Source: Caballeronia zhejiangensis
Lineage (GTDB): Bacteria; Pseudomonadota; Gammaproteobacteria; Burkholderiales; Burkholderiaceae
NCBI RefSeq assembly: GCF_000698575.1
Contig: NZ_JFHD01000010.1
Coordinates: 124,001 to 188,000 of the forward strand
Reading direction: 5' to 3'
Length of the DNA stretch: 64,000 nt
Shown here: positions 50,079 to 58,349 of the stretch, piece after piece
How positions within the stretch are numbered: the first letter of the stretch is position 1
Layout: every line of letters begins with the position of its first letter
The notes under the pieces: model-generated
Database searches by the model: none
Told to the model about the DNA's origin: nothing
Seen by the model: the letters and a program-made list of their open reading frames with translations, nothing else
Made by a program: the position numbers and the translations under genes

Positions 50079-51341
50079 GTGCTCCGTTTTCGCCCATTCC
50101 GAGCGCTGACCGTCGCGGTCTTCATGGCGGCGTGCGCCGCGCCGATCGAACATGCCATCGCGCAGAGCGCCGACGCCGCGACCGTCAAGCGCGGCGAATA
50201 TCTCGCGCGCGCGGGCGATTGCATCGCGTGCCATACGCTGCCGGCGGGCAAGACGTTCGGCGGCGGCCGTCCGATGGACACGCCCTTCGGCACGCTCTTC
50301 ACGCCCAACATCTCGTCGGACAAGGAGACGGGCATCGGCAGCTGGAGCGCCGGCGAGTTCTACACGATGATGCACTCGGGCAAGTCACGCGACGGCTCGC
50401 TGCTTTATCCCGCGATGCCCTATACGTCCTATACAAAAGTCACGCGCGCCGACTCCGACGCAATCTACGCATTCCTGATGTCCACGCCGCCGGTGCATCA
50501 GCCCAACCGGCCGCACGAATTGCGTTTTCCGTTCAACCGACGCGAGCTGCTGTACGGCTGGCGTTCGCTCTTCTTTCGCGAGGGCGAGTATCAGCCGGAC
50601 GCGACGCAATCCGCGGAATGGAACCGCGGCGCGTATCTCGTCGAAGGGCTCGGTCATTGCTCGATGTGCCACACCGCGATCAACGCGCTCGGCGGCAATG
50701 TGAAGTCGAAGGCGTTCGAAGGCGGGCTGATCCCGATCCAGAACTGGTACGCGCCGTCGCTCACGTCGAACAAGGAAGCGGGTCTCGGCGACTGGAGCAT
50801 GGAGGACATCGTCGGCCTGCTGCATGCGGGCGTGTCGAATCGCGGCGCGGTGTATGGACCGATGGCCGAAGTTGTCTACGACAGTCTGCAATATCTGAGC
50901 GAGGAAGACGTGCGCGCGATGGCCGTCTATCTGAAGGCGCTGCCCGCGCGTTCCGGCGACAAGCCCGCGCCGCCGAGCCAGGCGGCCGTCGAGGCGCGCT
51001 CGGATCTCGCGCCGCTCGGCAAGAAGGTCTACGACCAGCACTGCGCCGAATGTCACGCGACGCAAGGCCAGGGCAAGCCGCCCGATTTCCCGCCGCTCGC
51101 GAACAATCAATCGATCGTGATGAACTCGTCGGTGAATCCGATCCGCATGGTGCTGAACGGCGGCTATCCGCCGGGCACGTTCAAGAACCCGAAGCCTTAC
51201 GGCATGCCGCCGTTCGCGCAGTCGCTCTCGGATGTCGAGGTCGCGGCGGTCGTCACGTATATCCGCACCGCGTGGGGCAACCACGGCACGCCGGTTTCCG
51301 TGAAGGAAGTGAACGAGCTGCGTTCGGCGCCACTTTATTGA
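50079..51341 (+). CDS. Trihaem cytochrome c (alcohol-dehydrogenase cytochrome subunit-like)
   Basis: A 420-residue protein with a signal peptide (about residues 1-28) and three class-I c domains: CIACH, CSMCH and CAECH. The order and the Met-containing loops (DGSLLYPAMPYTSYTKV, MPPFAQSLSDVEVAAVVTYI) are those of the cytochrome subunits of membrane gluconate and alcohol dehydrogenases. Here it lies 13 bases after a dihaem cytochrome and before oxidase subunits with no dehydrogenase gene, so it probably passes electrons from other periplasmic enzymes to the ba3 oxidase. GTG start at 50079. Confidence 0.88.
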   Translation: MLRFRPFRALTVAVFMAACAAPIEHAIAQSADAATVKRGEYLARAGDCIACHTLPAGKTFGGGRPMDTPFGTLFTPNISSDKETGIGSWSAGEFYTMMHSGKSRDGSLLYPAMPYTSYTKVTRADSDAIYAFLMSTPPVHQPNRPHELRFPFNRRELLYGWRSLFFREGEYQPDATQSAEWNRGAYLVEGLGHCSMCHTAINALGGNVKSKAFEGGLIPIQNWYAPSLTSNKEAGLGDWSMEDIVGLLHAGVSNRGAVYGPMAEVVYDSLQYLSEEDVRAMAVYLKALPARSGDKPAPPSQAAVEARSDLAPLGKKVYDQHCAECHATQGQGKPPDFPPLANNQSIVMNSSVNPIRMVLNGGYPPGTFKNPKPYGMPPFAQSLSDVEVAAVVTYIRTAWGNHGTPVSVKEVNELRSAPLY

Positions 51342-51355
51342 GCATCGACGACACC

Positions 51356-51526
51356 ATGACCGAAGACCCGAATGAACTCGCGAAGGAAGACGCGCAACTC
51401 GACGAGATCGTGAAGCGCGGCCCGTCGGGCGCGATCGCGCTCGCGGGCATCTCGACCGCGATCGTGATCGGCATCTGGTTCATCTTTTACTTCGCCGTGT
51501 TCCTGCCGCGCGGCGTGATCCAGTGA
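51356..51526 (+). CDS. ba3-type cytochrome oxidase small subunit (IIa-like)
   Basis: A 56-residue peptide, MTEDPNELAKEDAQLDEIVK at the start, with one membrane helix (GAIALAGISTAIVIGIWFIF region) and a short periplasmic tail. It lies between the trihaem cytochrome and the CuA subunit. Thermus ba3 oxidase has a comparable one-helix subunit IIa. Charged N-terminus before the helix suggests N-in topology. Confidence 0.75.
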   Translation: MTEDPNELAKEDAQLDEIVKRGPSGAIALAGISTAIVIGIWFIFYFAVFLPRGVIQ

Positions 51527-51544
51527 TTCATTAAGGCGTCGCAT

Positions 51545-52111
51545 ATGGCCATCCATCCAAGCTCGCACGATGTCGCCGAACGGGTCGAACGGCGCTGGGC
51601 GATTCTCGTGCTCGCGATCGTCGTCGTGCTGGTCGGCATGGTCGTCTACACCGGCGTGCACTGGGCGATGATGCCGCCCTCGCGCGTCGAGACGGTCCGC
51701 CCGGAAACGCTGCACGTATCGGGCGAATTCATCGAAAGCAATCTCGGCAGCGCGCCCGAGGCGGACGGCTCCGTGACGGTGCGTATCGTCGCGCAGCAGT
51801 ATTCGTTCACGCCGCAATGTCTTGTCGTGCCGGCGGGCGTGCCGGTCACGTTCCGCGCGACGAGTTCGGATGTCGTGCACGGCTTTCTGATCACCGACAC
51901 GAACATCAATTCGATGCTGGAGCCGGGCTATGTCTCGACCTTCAAGACGACCTTCGACAAGCCGGGCGACCATCTGATGCCTTGTCACGAGTATTGCGGC
52001 ACCGGGCATCAGAACATGTGGGCGCATGTGAAGGTGGTGGATCGCGCCGAATTCATGCAGATGGCCGACAAGATGCCGGCCAATTCGCGGAGACTGTCCT
52101 GTGTTCAATAG
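51545..52111 (+). CDS. ba3-type cytochrome c oxidase subunit II (CuA)
   Basis: A 188-residue subunit II with one N-terminal helix (about residues 18-40) and a periplasmic CuA cupredoxin domain. The binuclear copper site is complete: VVHGFLIT gives the first His; MPCHEYCGTGHQNMW gives both Cys, Glu, second His and Met. It takes electrons from cytochrome c. The single helix and the small size mark the ba3 (type B) class. The gene for subunit I overlaps its last 11 bases. Confidence 0.93.
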   Translation: MAIHPSSHDVAERVERRWAILVLAIVVVLVGMVVYTGVHWAMMPPSRVETVRPETLHVSGEFIESNLGSAPEADGSVTVRIVAQQYSFTPQCLVVPAGVPVTFRATSSDVVHGFLITDTNINSMLEPGYVSTFKTTFDKPGDHLMPCHEYCGTGHQNMWAHVKVVDRAEFMQMADKMPANSRRLSCVQ

Positions 52112-53726
52112 CAAGCGCCTCGTCCTCGCGCATTTCTGGCTGGCGTTCATCGCCTTCGGTGTCGCGCTGCTGCTCGGCGCATGGCAGATGCTCGTGCGCA
52201 GTCCGCTGCATCCGTGGCTGCAGAATCCGGAGCTTTACTATCGCTCGGTGACGGAGCACGGCACGGTGATGGGCTACGCGTTCCCGACGCTCATCGCGAT
52301 GGGCTTCGGCTATGCAGTCAGCGAGCTTGCGTTGAAGCGCCCGCTCGTGGGTTTGCGCTTCGCGTGGCTCGGCTTCTGGCTCGTCGCGATCGGCGCGGTG
52401 ACGGCCACTGTGCCCGTCGCGATGGGTCTCGCATCCGTGCTCTATACCTTTTATCCGCCGATGATCGGCAACGTGTTCTATTACGTCGGCGTCGTGTTCG
52501 TCGTGGTCGGATCGTGGGTCTGGGTGGCGCTGATGTCGGTGAATCTCGCGTCGTGGAAGCGCGAGAATCGCGGCAAGCCGATCCCGCTCGCGATGTTCGC
52601 GACCGTCGCGGGCGCGTATCTGTGGGGTTGGACGGCGGTGGGCGCGGCCATCGAAGTGCTGTTCATGATTCTGCCTGTCGCGATCGGCTGGAAGACGACC
52701 ATCGACGCGGGACTCGCGCGCGTGTTCTTCTCGTGGACGCTGCACGCGATCGTCTACTTCTGGCTGATGCCGGCGTATATCGCGTATTACACGATCATTC
52801 CGCGCGCGATCGGCGGCCGTCTCTACAGCGATGCGATGGCACGCATCTCGTTCATCCTGTTCCTCGTCGTGTCGATGCCCATCGGCATTCATCACTTGTT
52901 TGCCGATCCGCAAGTCGGCTCGGGCTTCAAGTTCATGCATTCGGTCTTTACGACGCTCGTCGCCGTGCCGACGTTGCTGACCGTGTTCACGATCTGCGCG
53001 TCGGTGGAGATTGCGGCGCGGCTGCGCGGCGGACGCGGCCCGCTCGGCTGGATCAAGGCGTTGCCGTGGGATAACCCGATGATGCTTGCGCTCGCGTTCT
53101 CGTTCGTGATGCTCGGTTTCGGCGGCGCGGGCGGGCTCATCAACATGAGCTATCAGCTCGATTCGACCGTGCACAACACGCAATGGGTGACGGGGCATTT
53201 CCATCTGATCTTCGGCGGCGCGATCGTCATCATGTACTTCGTGATCGCCTACGATCTGTGGCCGCATCTGACGGGCCGCGCATTGCAGAGCGTGAAGCTG
53301 ATGCGCTGGCAATTGTGGCTGTGGTTCATCGGCATGATCGTGCTGACTTTTCCGTGGCATTTCGTCGGCATTCTTGGCATGCCGCGACGCATGGCGTTCT
53401 ACGACTACAACGATCCGGCGCTTGCGGCGCAGGCGCTGTCCGTCGTGATATCGGTTGTCGGCGGGCTGATTCTGGTTGTGTCGGCGGTGCTGTTTTTCAT
53501 CGTGCTGATAAGGGGACATCGCGCGCCGCTGGTGCAGCCCGAGGCGTTCCGCTTCAGCCGCGCGGTGCATGAGCCGCGCACGCTTCCGGTGGCGTTGAAC
53601 AGCTTTGCGCTGTGGCTCGTGCTGATGATCGGGCTTACGCTCGTCAACTACGGCTATCCGATTGCGCAGTTGCTGGCGCGTTCGGACACGGCGGTGCCTG
53701 CGGTGCCGATCGGAGCGCAGCGATGA
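52101..53726 (+). CDS. ba3-type cytochrome c oxidase subunit I
   Basis: A 541-residue haem-copper oxidase subunit I of the B class. The low-spin haem ligand is in TEHGTVMGY; SWTLHAIVYFWLMPAYIAYY holds the CuB His and the cross-linked Tyr; GIHHLFADP gives two more CuB His; HNTQWVTGHFHL holds the two haem ligands. The HxxxY pattern marks an oxygen reductase and not one of the Tyr-lacking NO reductase lines. Spans the inner membrane with thirteen helices and pumps protons by the K-type channel. GTG start overlaps subunit II; the next gene overlaps its stop (ATGA). Confidence 0.94.
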   Translation: MFNSKRLVLAHFWLAFIAFGVALLLGAWQMLVRSPLHPWLQNPELYYRSVTEHGTVMGYAFPTLIAMGFGYAVSELALKRPLVGLRFAWLGFWLVAIGAVTATVPVAMGLASVLYTFYPPMIGNVFYYVGVVFVVVGSWVWVALMSVNLASWKRENRGKPIPLAMFATVAGAYLWGWTAVGAAIEVLFMILPVAIGWKTTIDAGLARVFFSWTLHAIVYFWLMPAYIAYYTIIPRAIGGRLYSDAMARISFILFLVVSMPIGIHHLFADPQVGSGFKFMHSVFTTLVAVPTLLTVFTICASVEIAARLRGGRGPLGWIKALPWDNPMMLALAFSFVMLGFGGAGGLINMSYQLDSTVHNTQWVTGHFHLIFGGAIVIMYFVIAYDLWPHLTGRALQSVKLMRWQLWLWFIGMIVLTFPWHFVGILGMPRRMAFYDYNDPALAAQALSVVISVVGGLILVVSAVLFFIVLIRGHRAPLVQPEAFRFSRAVHEPRTLPVALNSFALWLVLMIGLTLVNYGYPIAQLLARSDTAVPAVPIGAQR

Positions 53727-54538
53727 GCGACGAACGCCTCTTCACATTTCGCAATCGCTGGTTCACGGTCAGCGTGTTGGGGACGATCGCGGTTGCGGTG
53801 GTATCGGCGCTGATAGGGTTCGTGTGGCTGCCTTCGGTGCAGCGCGATGCGCAGTTCGCCGGCATCTGGAATGCGATCTGCAGCGCGGCGGGCGTGCCGC
53901 GCGAGTGGTATGCGAGCGGCGCGGCGGTCGAGCCGAAAGAGAAGCTGACGAGCGTCGAGATGACGCCTCAACTGCTCGACAAGGTGAGCGCGAATTCGAT
54001 CGGACGTGGCGCGACGCTGGCTCTACGCTGCACGATGTGTCACGGCGAGCGTGGCATGAGCGAGGCCAACTCGCCGAATCTGGCGGGGCAATATGCGTCG
54101 GTGATTTACAAGCAATTGATCGATTTTCAGAAGGGCGCGCGGAGCAACGCGGTGATGTCGCCGATGGCGATGAATCTTTCGGATCAGGACATGCGCGATC
54201 TCGCTGCGTATTACGCGAACTTGCCGCGGCCGCCGGCGCAGCGCAAGGTGAGCAGTGCGCTTGCGCCGCCGATCGTCGCGCACGGTGCGCCGATGAGAAA
54301 TATCGCTCCTTGCGCGGTGTGTCATGGGGGCATCGATACGAAGGCGGGGAGTCCGTGGCTCGATGGCTTGCCGGCGGCTTACACCAAATCGCAGTTGCTG
54401 GCGTTTGCCAATGGGACGCGGACCAACGATATCGATGGGGTCATGCGCAATGTCGCGCGCAACATGACGCCCGAGGAGATCGATGCTGCTGCCATGTATT
54501 ACGCGCGGGAGTTGAATTCGGGGGCGAATGCGAAGTGA
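53723..54538 (+). CDS. Membrane-anchored dihaem cytochrome c4-like protein
   Basis: A 271-residue protein. An uncleaved N-terminal helix (about residues 16-38) anchors it; the periplasmic part has two class-I c domains with CTMCH (about residue 103) and CAVCH (about residue 198), each followed by Met ligands (MSPMAMNLSDQD; MRNVARNMTPEEI). Similar to c4-type cytochromes. The ATG overlaps the stop of subunit I, so it is probably a fixed subunit or electron donor of the oxidase. Last gene of the operon. Confidence 0.88.
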   Translation: MSDERLFTFRNRWFTVSVLGTIAVAVVSALIGFVWLPSVQRDAQFAGIWNAICSAAGVPREWYASGAAVEPKEKLTSVEMTPQLLDKVSANSIGRGATLALRCTMCHGERGMSEANSPNLAGQYASVIYKQLIDFQKGARSNAVMSPMAMNLSDQDMRDLAAYYANLPRPPAQRKVSSALAPPIVAHGAPMRNIAPCAVCHGGIDTKAGSPWLDGLPAAYTKSQLLAFANGTRTNDIDGVMRNVARNMTPEEIDAAAMYYARELNSGANAK

Positions 54539-54588
54539 TGTTTGGTTTGCCTTCGGCTTCTATCAAATCCGATTACGCGTCGCTCTAT

Positions 54589-55000
54589 TGGCACTTCCCC
54601 TGTGCGGGGCTGCAGTAACTAAAACTAAAGAAAGCAGCTACTGATAGGCCGGCGGTCATGCGCGATTTGGCAATCGGGGATGCGTGTGCTTCGCTAGTGA
54701 CATCGCTATCGCACTGCGTGCGCAAACCGATGGTTTCCCTTGAATGCCCGGCGGCAGCGCGTAGCGCTGTGCCGATGCTTTTTCGTGCTGAACCAGCGCG
54801 CTCAACGCATTCGGGCGGCAGACCGTGCGCGATCCAAGCTGGATTGGGCCTATGAGGGCACTCTTTAGGCGAGTGCCATCTGCGATGAGAGAACTACCCA
54901 AATTGCGTGTGACCGCGGGCCTGAAAAGCTGCTTTCTTTGCTTACTTTCTTTGCAGCGGCAAAGAAAGTGAGTGCCGCCCCGCACAGGGGCAACGCCAAC
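54589..55000. repeat. Intergenic element with imperfect terminal inverted repeats
   Basis: Between the oxidase operon and the GNAT gene. The left end (54589-54639) has CCCCTGTGCGGGGC (54597-54610) and AAAGAAAGCAGCT (54627-54639); the right end (54927-54997) has the reverse complements AGCTGCTTTCTTT (54927-54939) and GCCCCGCACAGGGG (54977-54990), with a second inner AAAGAAAGT unit. Ends match over about 45-60 bases with gaps. The 290 bases between show no coding pattern. The right-end sequence is of a kind I know to occur in many copies between genes in Paraburkholderia and relatives. No transposase. Confidence 0.65.
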
Positions 55001-55079
55001 AGACCGACACGAAAACGGGATCCGGCGACATAGCCCAGAGCTAGAATGCACGCCTCACCACCGCAAGACAGAGCACCCT

Positions 55080-55592
55080 ATGAAGGCATCCACATCAATC
55101 CGCCACGAGCAACTCAGCGACATCGACGCGATCGAAATACTGACCACTGCCGCATTTCTCGATATGCCCTATTCGAGCCACACCGAGCAGTTCATCGTCA
55201 ACGCATTGCGAAAAACGGGCCGCCTCACGCTATCCCTCGTTGCGGTGGAAAACGGCGACATCATTGGGCATATCGCGATCTCGCCCATCAGCATCAGCGC
55301 AACCGCGAGCGGCTGGTTCGGCCTCGGTCCGCTTTCCGTGACGCCCGCGCGTCAACGCGAAGGCATCGGCGGCGAACTCGTGAAGGAAGCGCTCGCGCAC
55401 CTGAAGCGCGATGGCGCCGCGGGCTGCGTCGTGCTCGGCGATCCAGGTTATTACGGACGCTTCGGCTTCCGACCCGAATCCGCGCTCACGCTCCCCGGCG
55501 TGCCCGCCGAATACTTCCAGGCGTTAGCTTTCAGCGAAAAAGTCCCCGCCGGAACCGTTTCTTTCGACAAAGCCTTCGATGCCCGCGCCTGA
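55080..55592 (+). CDS. GNAT-family N-acetyltransferase (YhbS-like)
   Basis: A 170-residue acetyltransferase. The acetyl-CoA site is LGPLSVTPARQREGIGGELV (about residues 80-100) and the last strand is GCVVLGDPGYYGRFGFRPES. The start HEQLSDIDAIEILTTAAF and the overall pattern match the YhbS/putative acyltransferase group. Substrate unknown. ATG at 55080; the frame is open upstream into the repeat, but that part is not conserved. Stands alone. Confidence 0.87.
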   Translation: MKASTSIRHEQLSDIDAIEILTTAAFLDMPYSSHTEQFIVNALRKTGRLTLSLVAVENGDIIGHIAISPISISATASGWFGLGPLSVTPARQREGIGGELVKEALAHLKRDGAAGCVVLGDPGYYGRFGFRPESALTLPGVPAEYFQALAFSEKVPAGTVSFDKAFDARA

Positions 55593-55709
55593 CGCCTGAA
55601 AGCAATCGCCGCTAAGCCGCAAGGGGTTTCGTTGCCGCGAGAGAACGCTTTCTGTATCGTGGCCCGAAGAATGCTGAAAAAGTCAGCAGGCCAAGGAAAG
55701 AACCCCGAA

Positions 55710-56765
55710 ATGGAACCTCAAAGCGAAGCGATAAAAACCGACGTGTTGATCATAGGCGCGGGCCCGGTCGGGCTATTCGCGGCCTTCGAGGCGGGCGTCA
55801 TCGGCCTCTCGTGCCAGATCGTCGATACGCTCGGCCGCATCGGCGGACAGTGCATCGAGCTCTACCCCGACAAGCCGATCTACGATATCCCCGCGATTCC
55901 CTCATGCACCGCGCGCGAGCTCGTCGATCGCCTGCTGGAACAGATTCGTCCCTTCGACGTGCCGATCCACCTCGATCAACGCGTGCAATCCGTCACGCAG
56001 CGCGATGACGATCATCGCTGGACCGTGACTACCGAAAACGGCATGACTTTCGATTGCGCCGCGATCCTCATCGCCGCGGGCAACGGCGCGTTCGTTCCGC
56101 AGCGTCTGCAGTTGCCCGAAGCCGCCGCGCTCGAAGGCCGCGACGTGCATTACAGCGTCTCGCGCGCGGCCGATTTCGCGGACAAGGAGATCGTCGTCGC
56201 GGGCGGCGGCGACTCGGCGCTCGACTGGGCGCTCGCATTGAAGGACATCGCCAGGAAGCTCACGCTCGTGCATCGGCGCAACGGGTTTTCGGCAGCCGCG
56301 AATTCCGTCGCGACGATGAAGCGCGCGGTCGAAGCCGGTGAGATGTCGTTCGTCGTCGGCATGATCGAATCGCTCGATGCGCCCGATGGCGTGCTGCGCG
56401 GCGCACGCATCAAGCAGGTGGAAGGCTCGACCGATCTGGCCGTCGACAAGATCGTCGCGCTCTACGGTCTCGTGTCGGAGCTCGGGCCGATCGCGACATG
56501 GAATCTCGACGTGCGCGGCGGCCGCATCGAAGTGGATACGTCCAACTATGAATCGTCGCGGCCGGGCATTTTCGCAGTCGGCGATATCGCCAACTATCCG
56601 AACAAGCAGAAGCTCATTCTGTCGGGCTTTCACGAAGCGTCGCTCGCGTTGCGCAAGGCGTATTCGTACGCGTATCCCGAGAAAAAGCGCGTGCATGTAC
56701 ATTCGAGCTACGACGCCAAGCTCGCCGAGCGCGTGAGCGCGGCGCACACGGCCGATCACGCGTGA
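55710..56765 (+). CDS. Ferredoxin--NADP+ reductase (thioredoxin-reductase-like type)
   Basis: A 351-residue flavoprotein. FAD motif DVLIIGAGPVGLFAAFEAG near residue 10, GRIGGQCIELYPDKPIYDIP, NADPH motif VVAGGGDSALDWALAL near residue 165 and the second FAD block GIFAVGDIANYPNKQKLILS. No redox CxxC of thioredoxin reductase is present, so this is the FNR2/TrlR-type ferredoxin-NADP reductase (EC 1.18.1.2). It moves electrons between NADPH and ferredoxin or flavodoxin. ATG at 55710 behind AAGGAAAG. The next gene starts GTGA over its stop. Confidence 0.92.
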   Translation: MEPQSEAIKTDVLIIGAGPVGLFAAFEAGVIGLSCQIVDTLGRIGGQCIELYPDKPIYDIPAIPSCTARELVDRLLEQIRPFDVPIHLDQRVQSVTQRDDDHRWTVTTENGMTFDCAAILIAAGNGAFVPQRLQLPEAAALEGRDVHYSVSRAADFADKEIVVAGGGDSALDWALALKDIARKLTLVHRRNGFSAAANSVATMKRAVEAGEMSFVVGMIESLDAPDGVLRGARIKQVEGSTDLAVDKIVALYGLVSELGPIATWNLDVRGGRIEVDTSNYESSRPGIFAVGDIANYPNKQKLILSGFHEASLALRKAYSYAYPEKKRVHVHSSYDAKLAERVSAAHTADHA

Positions 56766-57472
56766 TCGCACGCATCGTCGGATGGCTGTTCCTCGCGTTG
56801 CTCGCCGGCGCGGCGATGTTCGGCTACGCGGTCTATTCGAAACGCATCGTGCTGCCCGAGCGTTACGATCCTTTCGCACCGCTCGACGTGCGCGCGCCGC
56901 AAGGTCCGCTCACGCGCTTCAAATTATGGCGCACGATGCACGACGCGCAACGCTGCGATGCCGCGCTCGCACGCTCGGGTCTCGTCTATCGCGAGATGGC
57001 CGATGCGACCGGACCGGGCGGATGCGCGCTCCAAAGCGTCGTACGCGTCACGCAATCGCAAGACGTGCGCTTCAGCGCGCCGTTTCTCGCGACGTGTCCG
57101 CTCGCGCTCGGCATCGCCTACTTCGAGCATCAATATCTTCAGGCGGCCGCGCTCGATACATATGGCGAGCGCATCGCGCGCATCGAGCATGTCGGCAGTT
57201 ATGCTTGCCGCAATGTGAATCATCAGCAGGACGCGGCGCTGAGCCAGCACGCGAGCGCGAACGCCATCGATCTAACCGGCTTCGTGCTCGATGACGGACG
57301 CCGCATCACGCTCGCTCGTTGGGACGATGCCGCGTCGCCCGACGGCCAGTTCCTGCGCCGCGTTCACGAAGGCGCGTGTCATGCCTTCGATACCACATTA
57401 GGCCCCGACTACAACGCCTTGCACAAGACGCACTTTCACGTCGACATGGGTCCGTATCGCGTTTGTCGCTGA
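56762..57472 (+). CDS. Extensin-like family protein
   Basis: A 236-residue protein with an N-terminal membrane helix (about residues 5-27) and an extensin-like C-terminal domain: GGCALQSVVRV, RIEHVGSYACRNVN, SQHASANAIDLTGFVLDDG and KTHFHVDMGPYRVCR. The His/Asp pattern (HASANAIDL, HFHVDMG) is that of D-Ala-D-Ala carboxypeptidase/VanY-like zinc folds and it has four or more Cys, so it may act on cell-wall peptides in the periplasm. GTG start overlaps the end of the reductase gene. Confidence 0.85.
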   Translation: MIARIVGWLFLALLAGAAMFGYAVYSKRIVLPERYDPFAPLDVRAPQGPLTRFKLWRTMHDAQRCDAALARSGLVYREMADATGPGGCALQSVVRVTQSQDVRFSAPFLATCPLALGIAYFEHQYLQAAALDTYGERIARIEHVGSYACRNVNHQQDAALSQHASANAIDLTGFVLDDGRRITLARWDDAASPDGQFLRRVHEGACHAFDTTLGPDYNALHKTHFHVDMGPYRVCR

Positions 57473-57473
57473 A

Positions 57474-58163
57474 CTACGCGTGTCGATGCGAAGGATTGCG
57501 GCACGTCGCATGATCGTGCGGCTGATCGTTCCACGCCGATCCGAGGATGATGCTGCAGAAGTTCAGGCGCCTGTAGTTCGGGTCTTTCAGCGCGAGGACA
57601 TCGGCCTTGACGTTGCCGAAAGTGGATTCCGGCTTGGCGATCGTCCCTTTGGCGAAGGCGTCGATGATGCCTTCCTTGAAGTTCGCCTCGCGCGGATGCG
57701 CCGCAACGACGAGCCGGCGTTGATCGGCGCTGAACTCGTCGTAGGCGAGACCGAGCACATCCATCTCGACGCCCGCCGTGACGAGCGCGACCACCGGTTT
57801 CTTGTGCTGCGGAATGCCGGGCGTCGTGTGCAGCGCGATCGCATCCCACACCTGCTCGATCTCGCTTTCGCCGATGCCATGCCCGCGCAGGAAATCGCGC
57901 GCCGCGTTCGCGCCATCGACTTCGAAGCGGTCGTGCGGGCTGCTGTATGCATCGGTGAGGCCCATGTCGTGGAACATCGCGCCGATATAAAGCAGTTCGG
58001 GATCGTATTTCAGCCGCTTGCGTTCGCCCGCGAGCGCGCCGAACAGGAACACGCGGCGCGAGTGATGATAGAGCAGGTCGGGTTCCGTATCGCGTACGAG
58101 TTGCGTGGCTTCGCGCGCCATCTGGCTGTCGGGAATGCTCATGCCTGCGATGATTTCGCTCAT
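57474..58163 (-). CDS. HD-domain phosphohydrolase/hydratase family protein
   Basis: A 229-residue HD-domain protein. Metal ligands: YHHSRRVFLFG (first His), then GAMFHDMGLTD (His-Asp), then IALHTTPGIP and a C-terminal Asp. It resembles the cyanamide-hydratase-like and nucleotide phosphohydrolase HD proteins; the activity cannot be settled from sequence. It converges on the extensin-like gene with 1 base between stops and faces the GlxA-type regulator. ATG at 58163. Confidence 0.82.
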   Translation of the reverse strand: MSEIIAGMSIPDSQMAREATQLVRDTEPDLLYHHSRRVFLFGALAGERKRLKYDPELLYIGAMFHDMGLTDAYSSPHDRFEVDGANAARDFLRGHGIGESEIEQVWDAIALHTTPGIPQHKKPVVALVTAGVEMDVLGLAYDEFSADQRRLVVAAHPREANFKEGIIDAFAKGTIAKPESTFGNVKADVLALKDPNYRRLNFCSIILGSAWNDQPHDHATCRNPSHRHA

Positions 58164-58349
58164 GTTTGAAGCTCCGGAATGTGAGTCGATGAAAGACGCG
58201 AAGCGTCGTGCGTTGCTAAAATCGCGCAGCGCGTCCGATGCCTTCAGTCTCTTCAAAAGGCGCTCGCGTCTCAATCGAAACGACGCGTCGAACTCTGCCA
58301 GGCGCACGCCGTCTTCCGCCACGCGCGCTCATCACCGACTTTCTCTCCG

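Noticed and set aside
52101-53726. Subunit I as one of the NO reductase lines of the B-type haem-copper family
   Set aside because: The HxxxY motif with the cross-linked tyrosine and all oxidase ligands are present, so an oxygen reductase is the straightforward call. NO reduction could still be a side activity.
54658-54855. Small ORF inside the inverted-repeat element
   Set aside because: No ribosome site and no coding character; it lies within a non-coding repeat.
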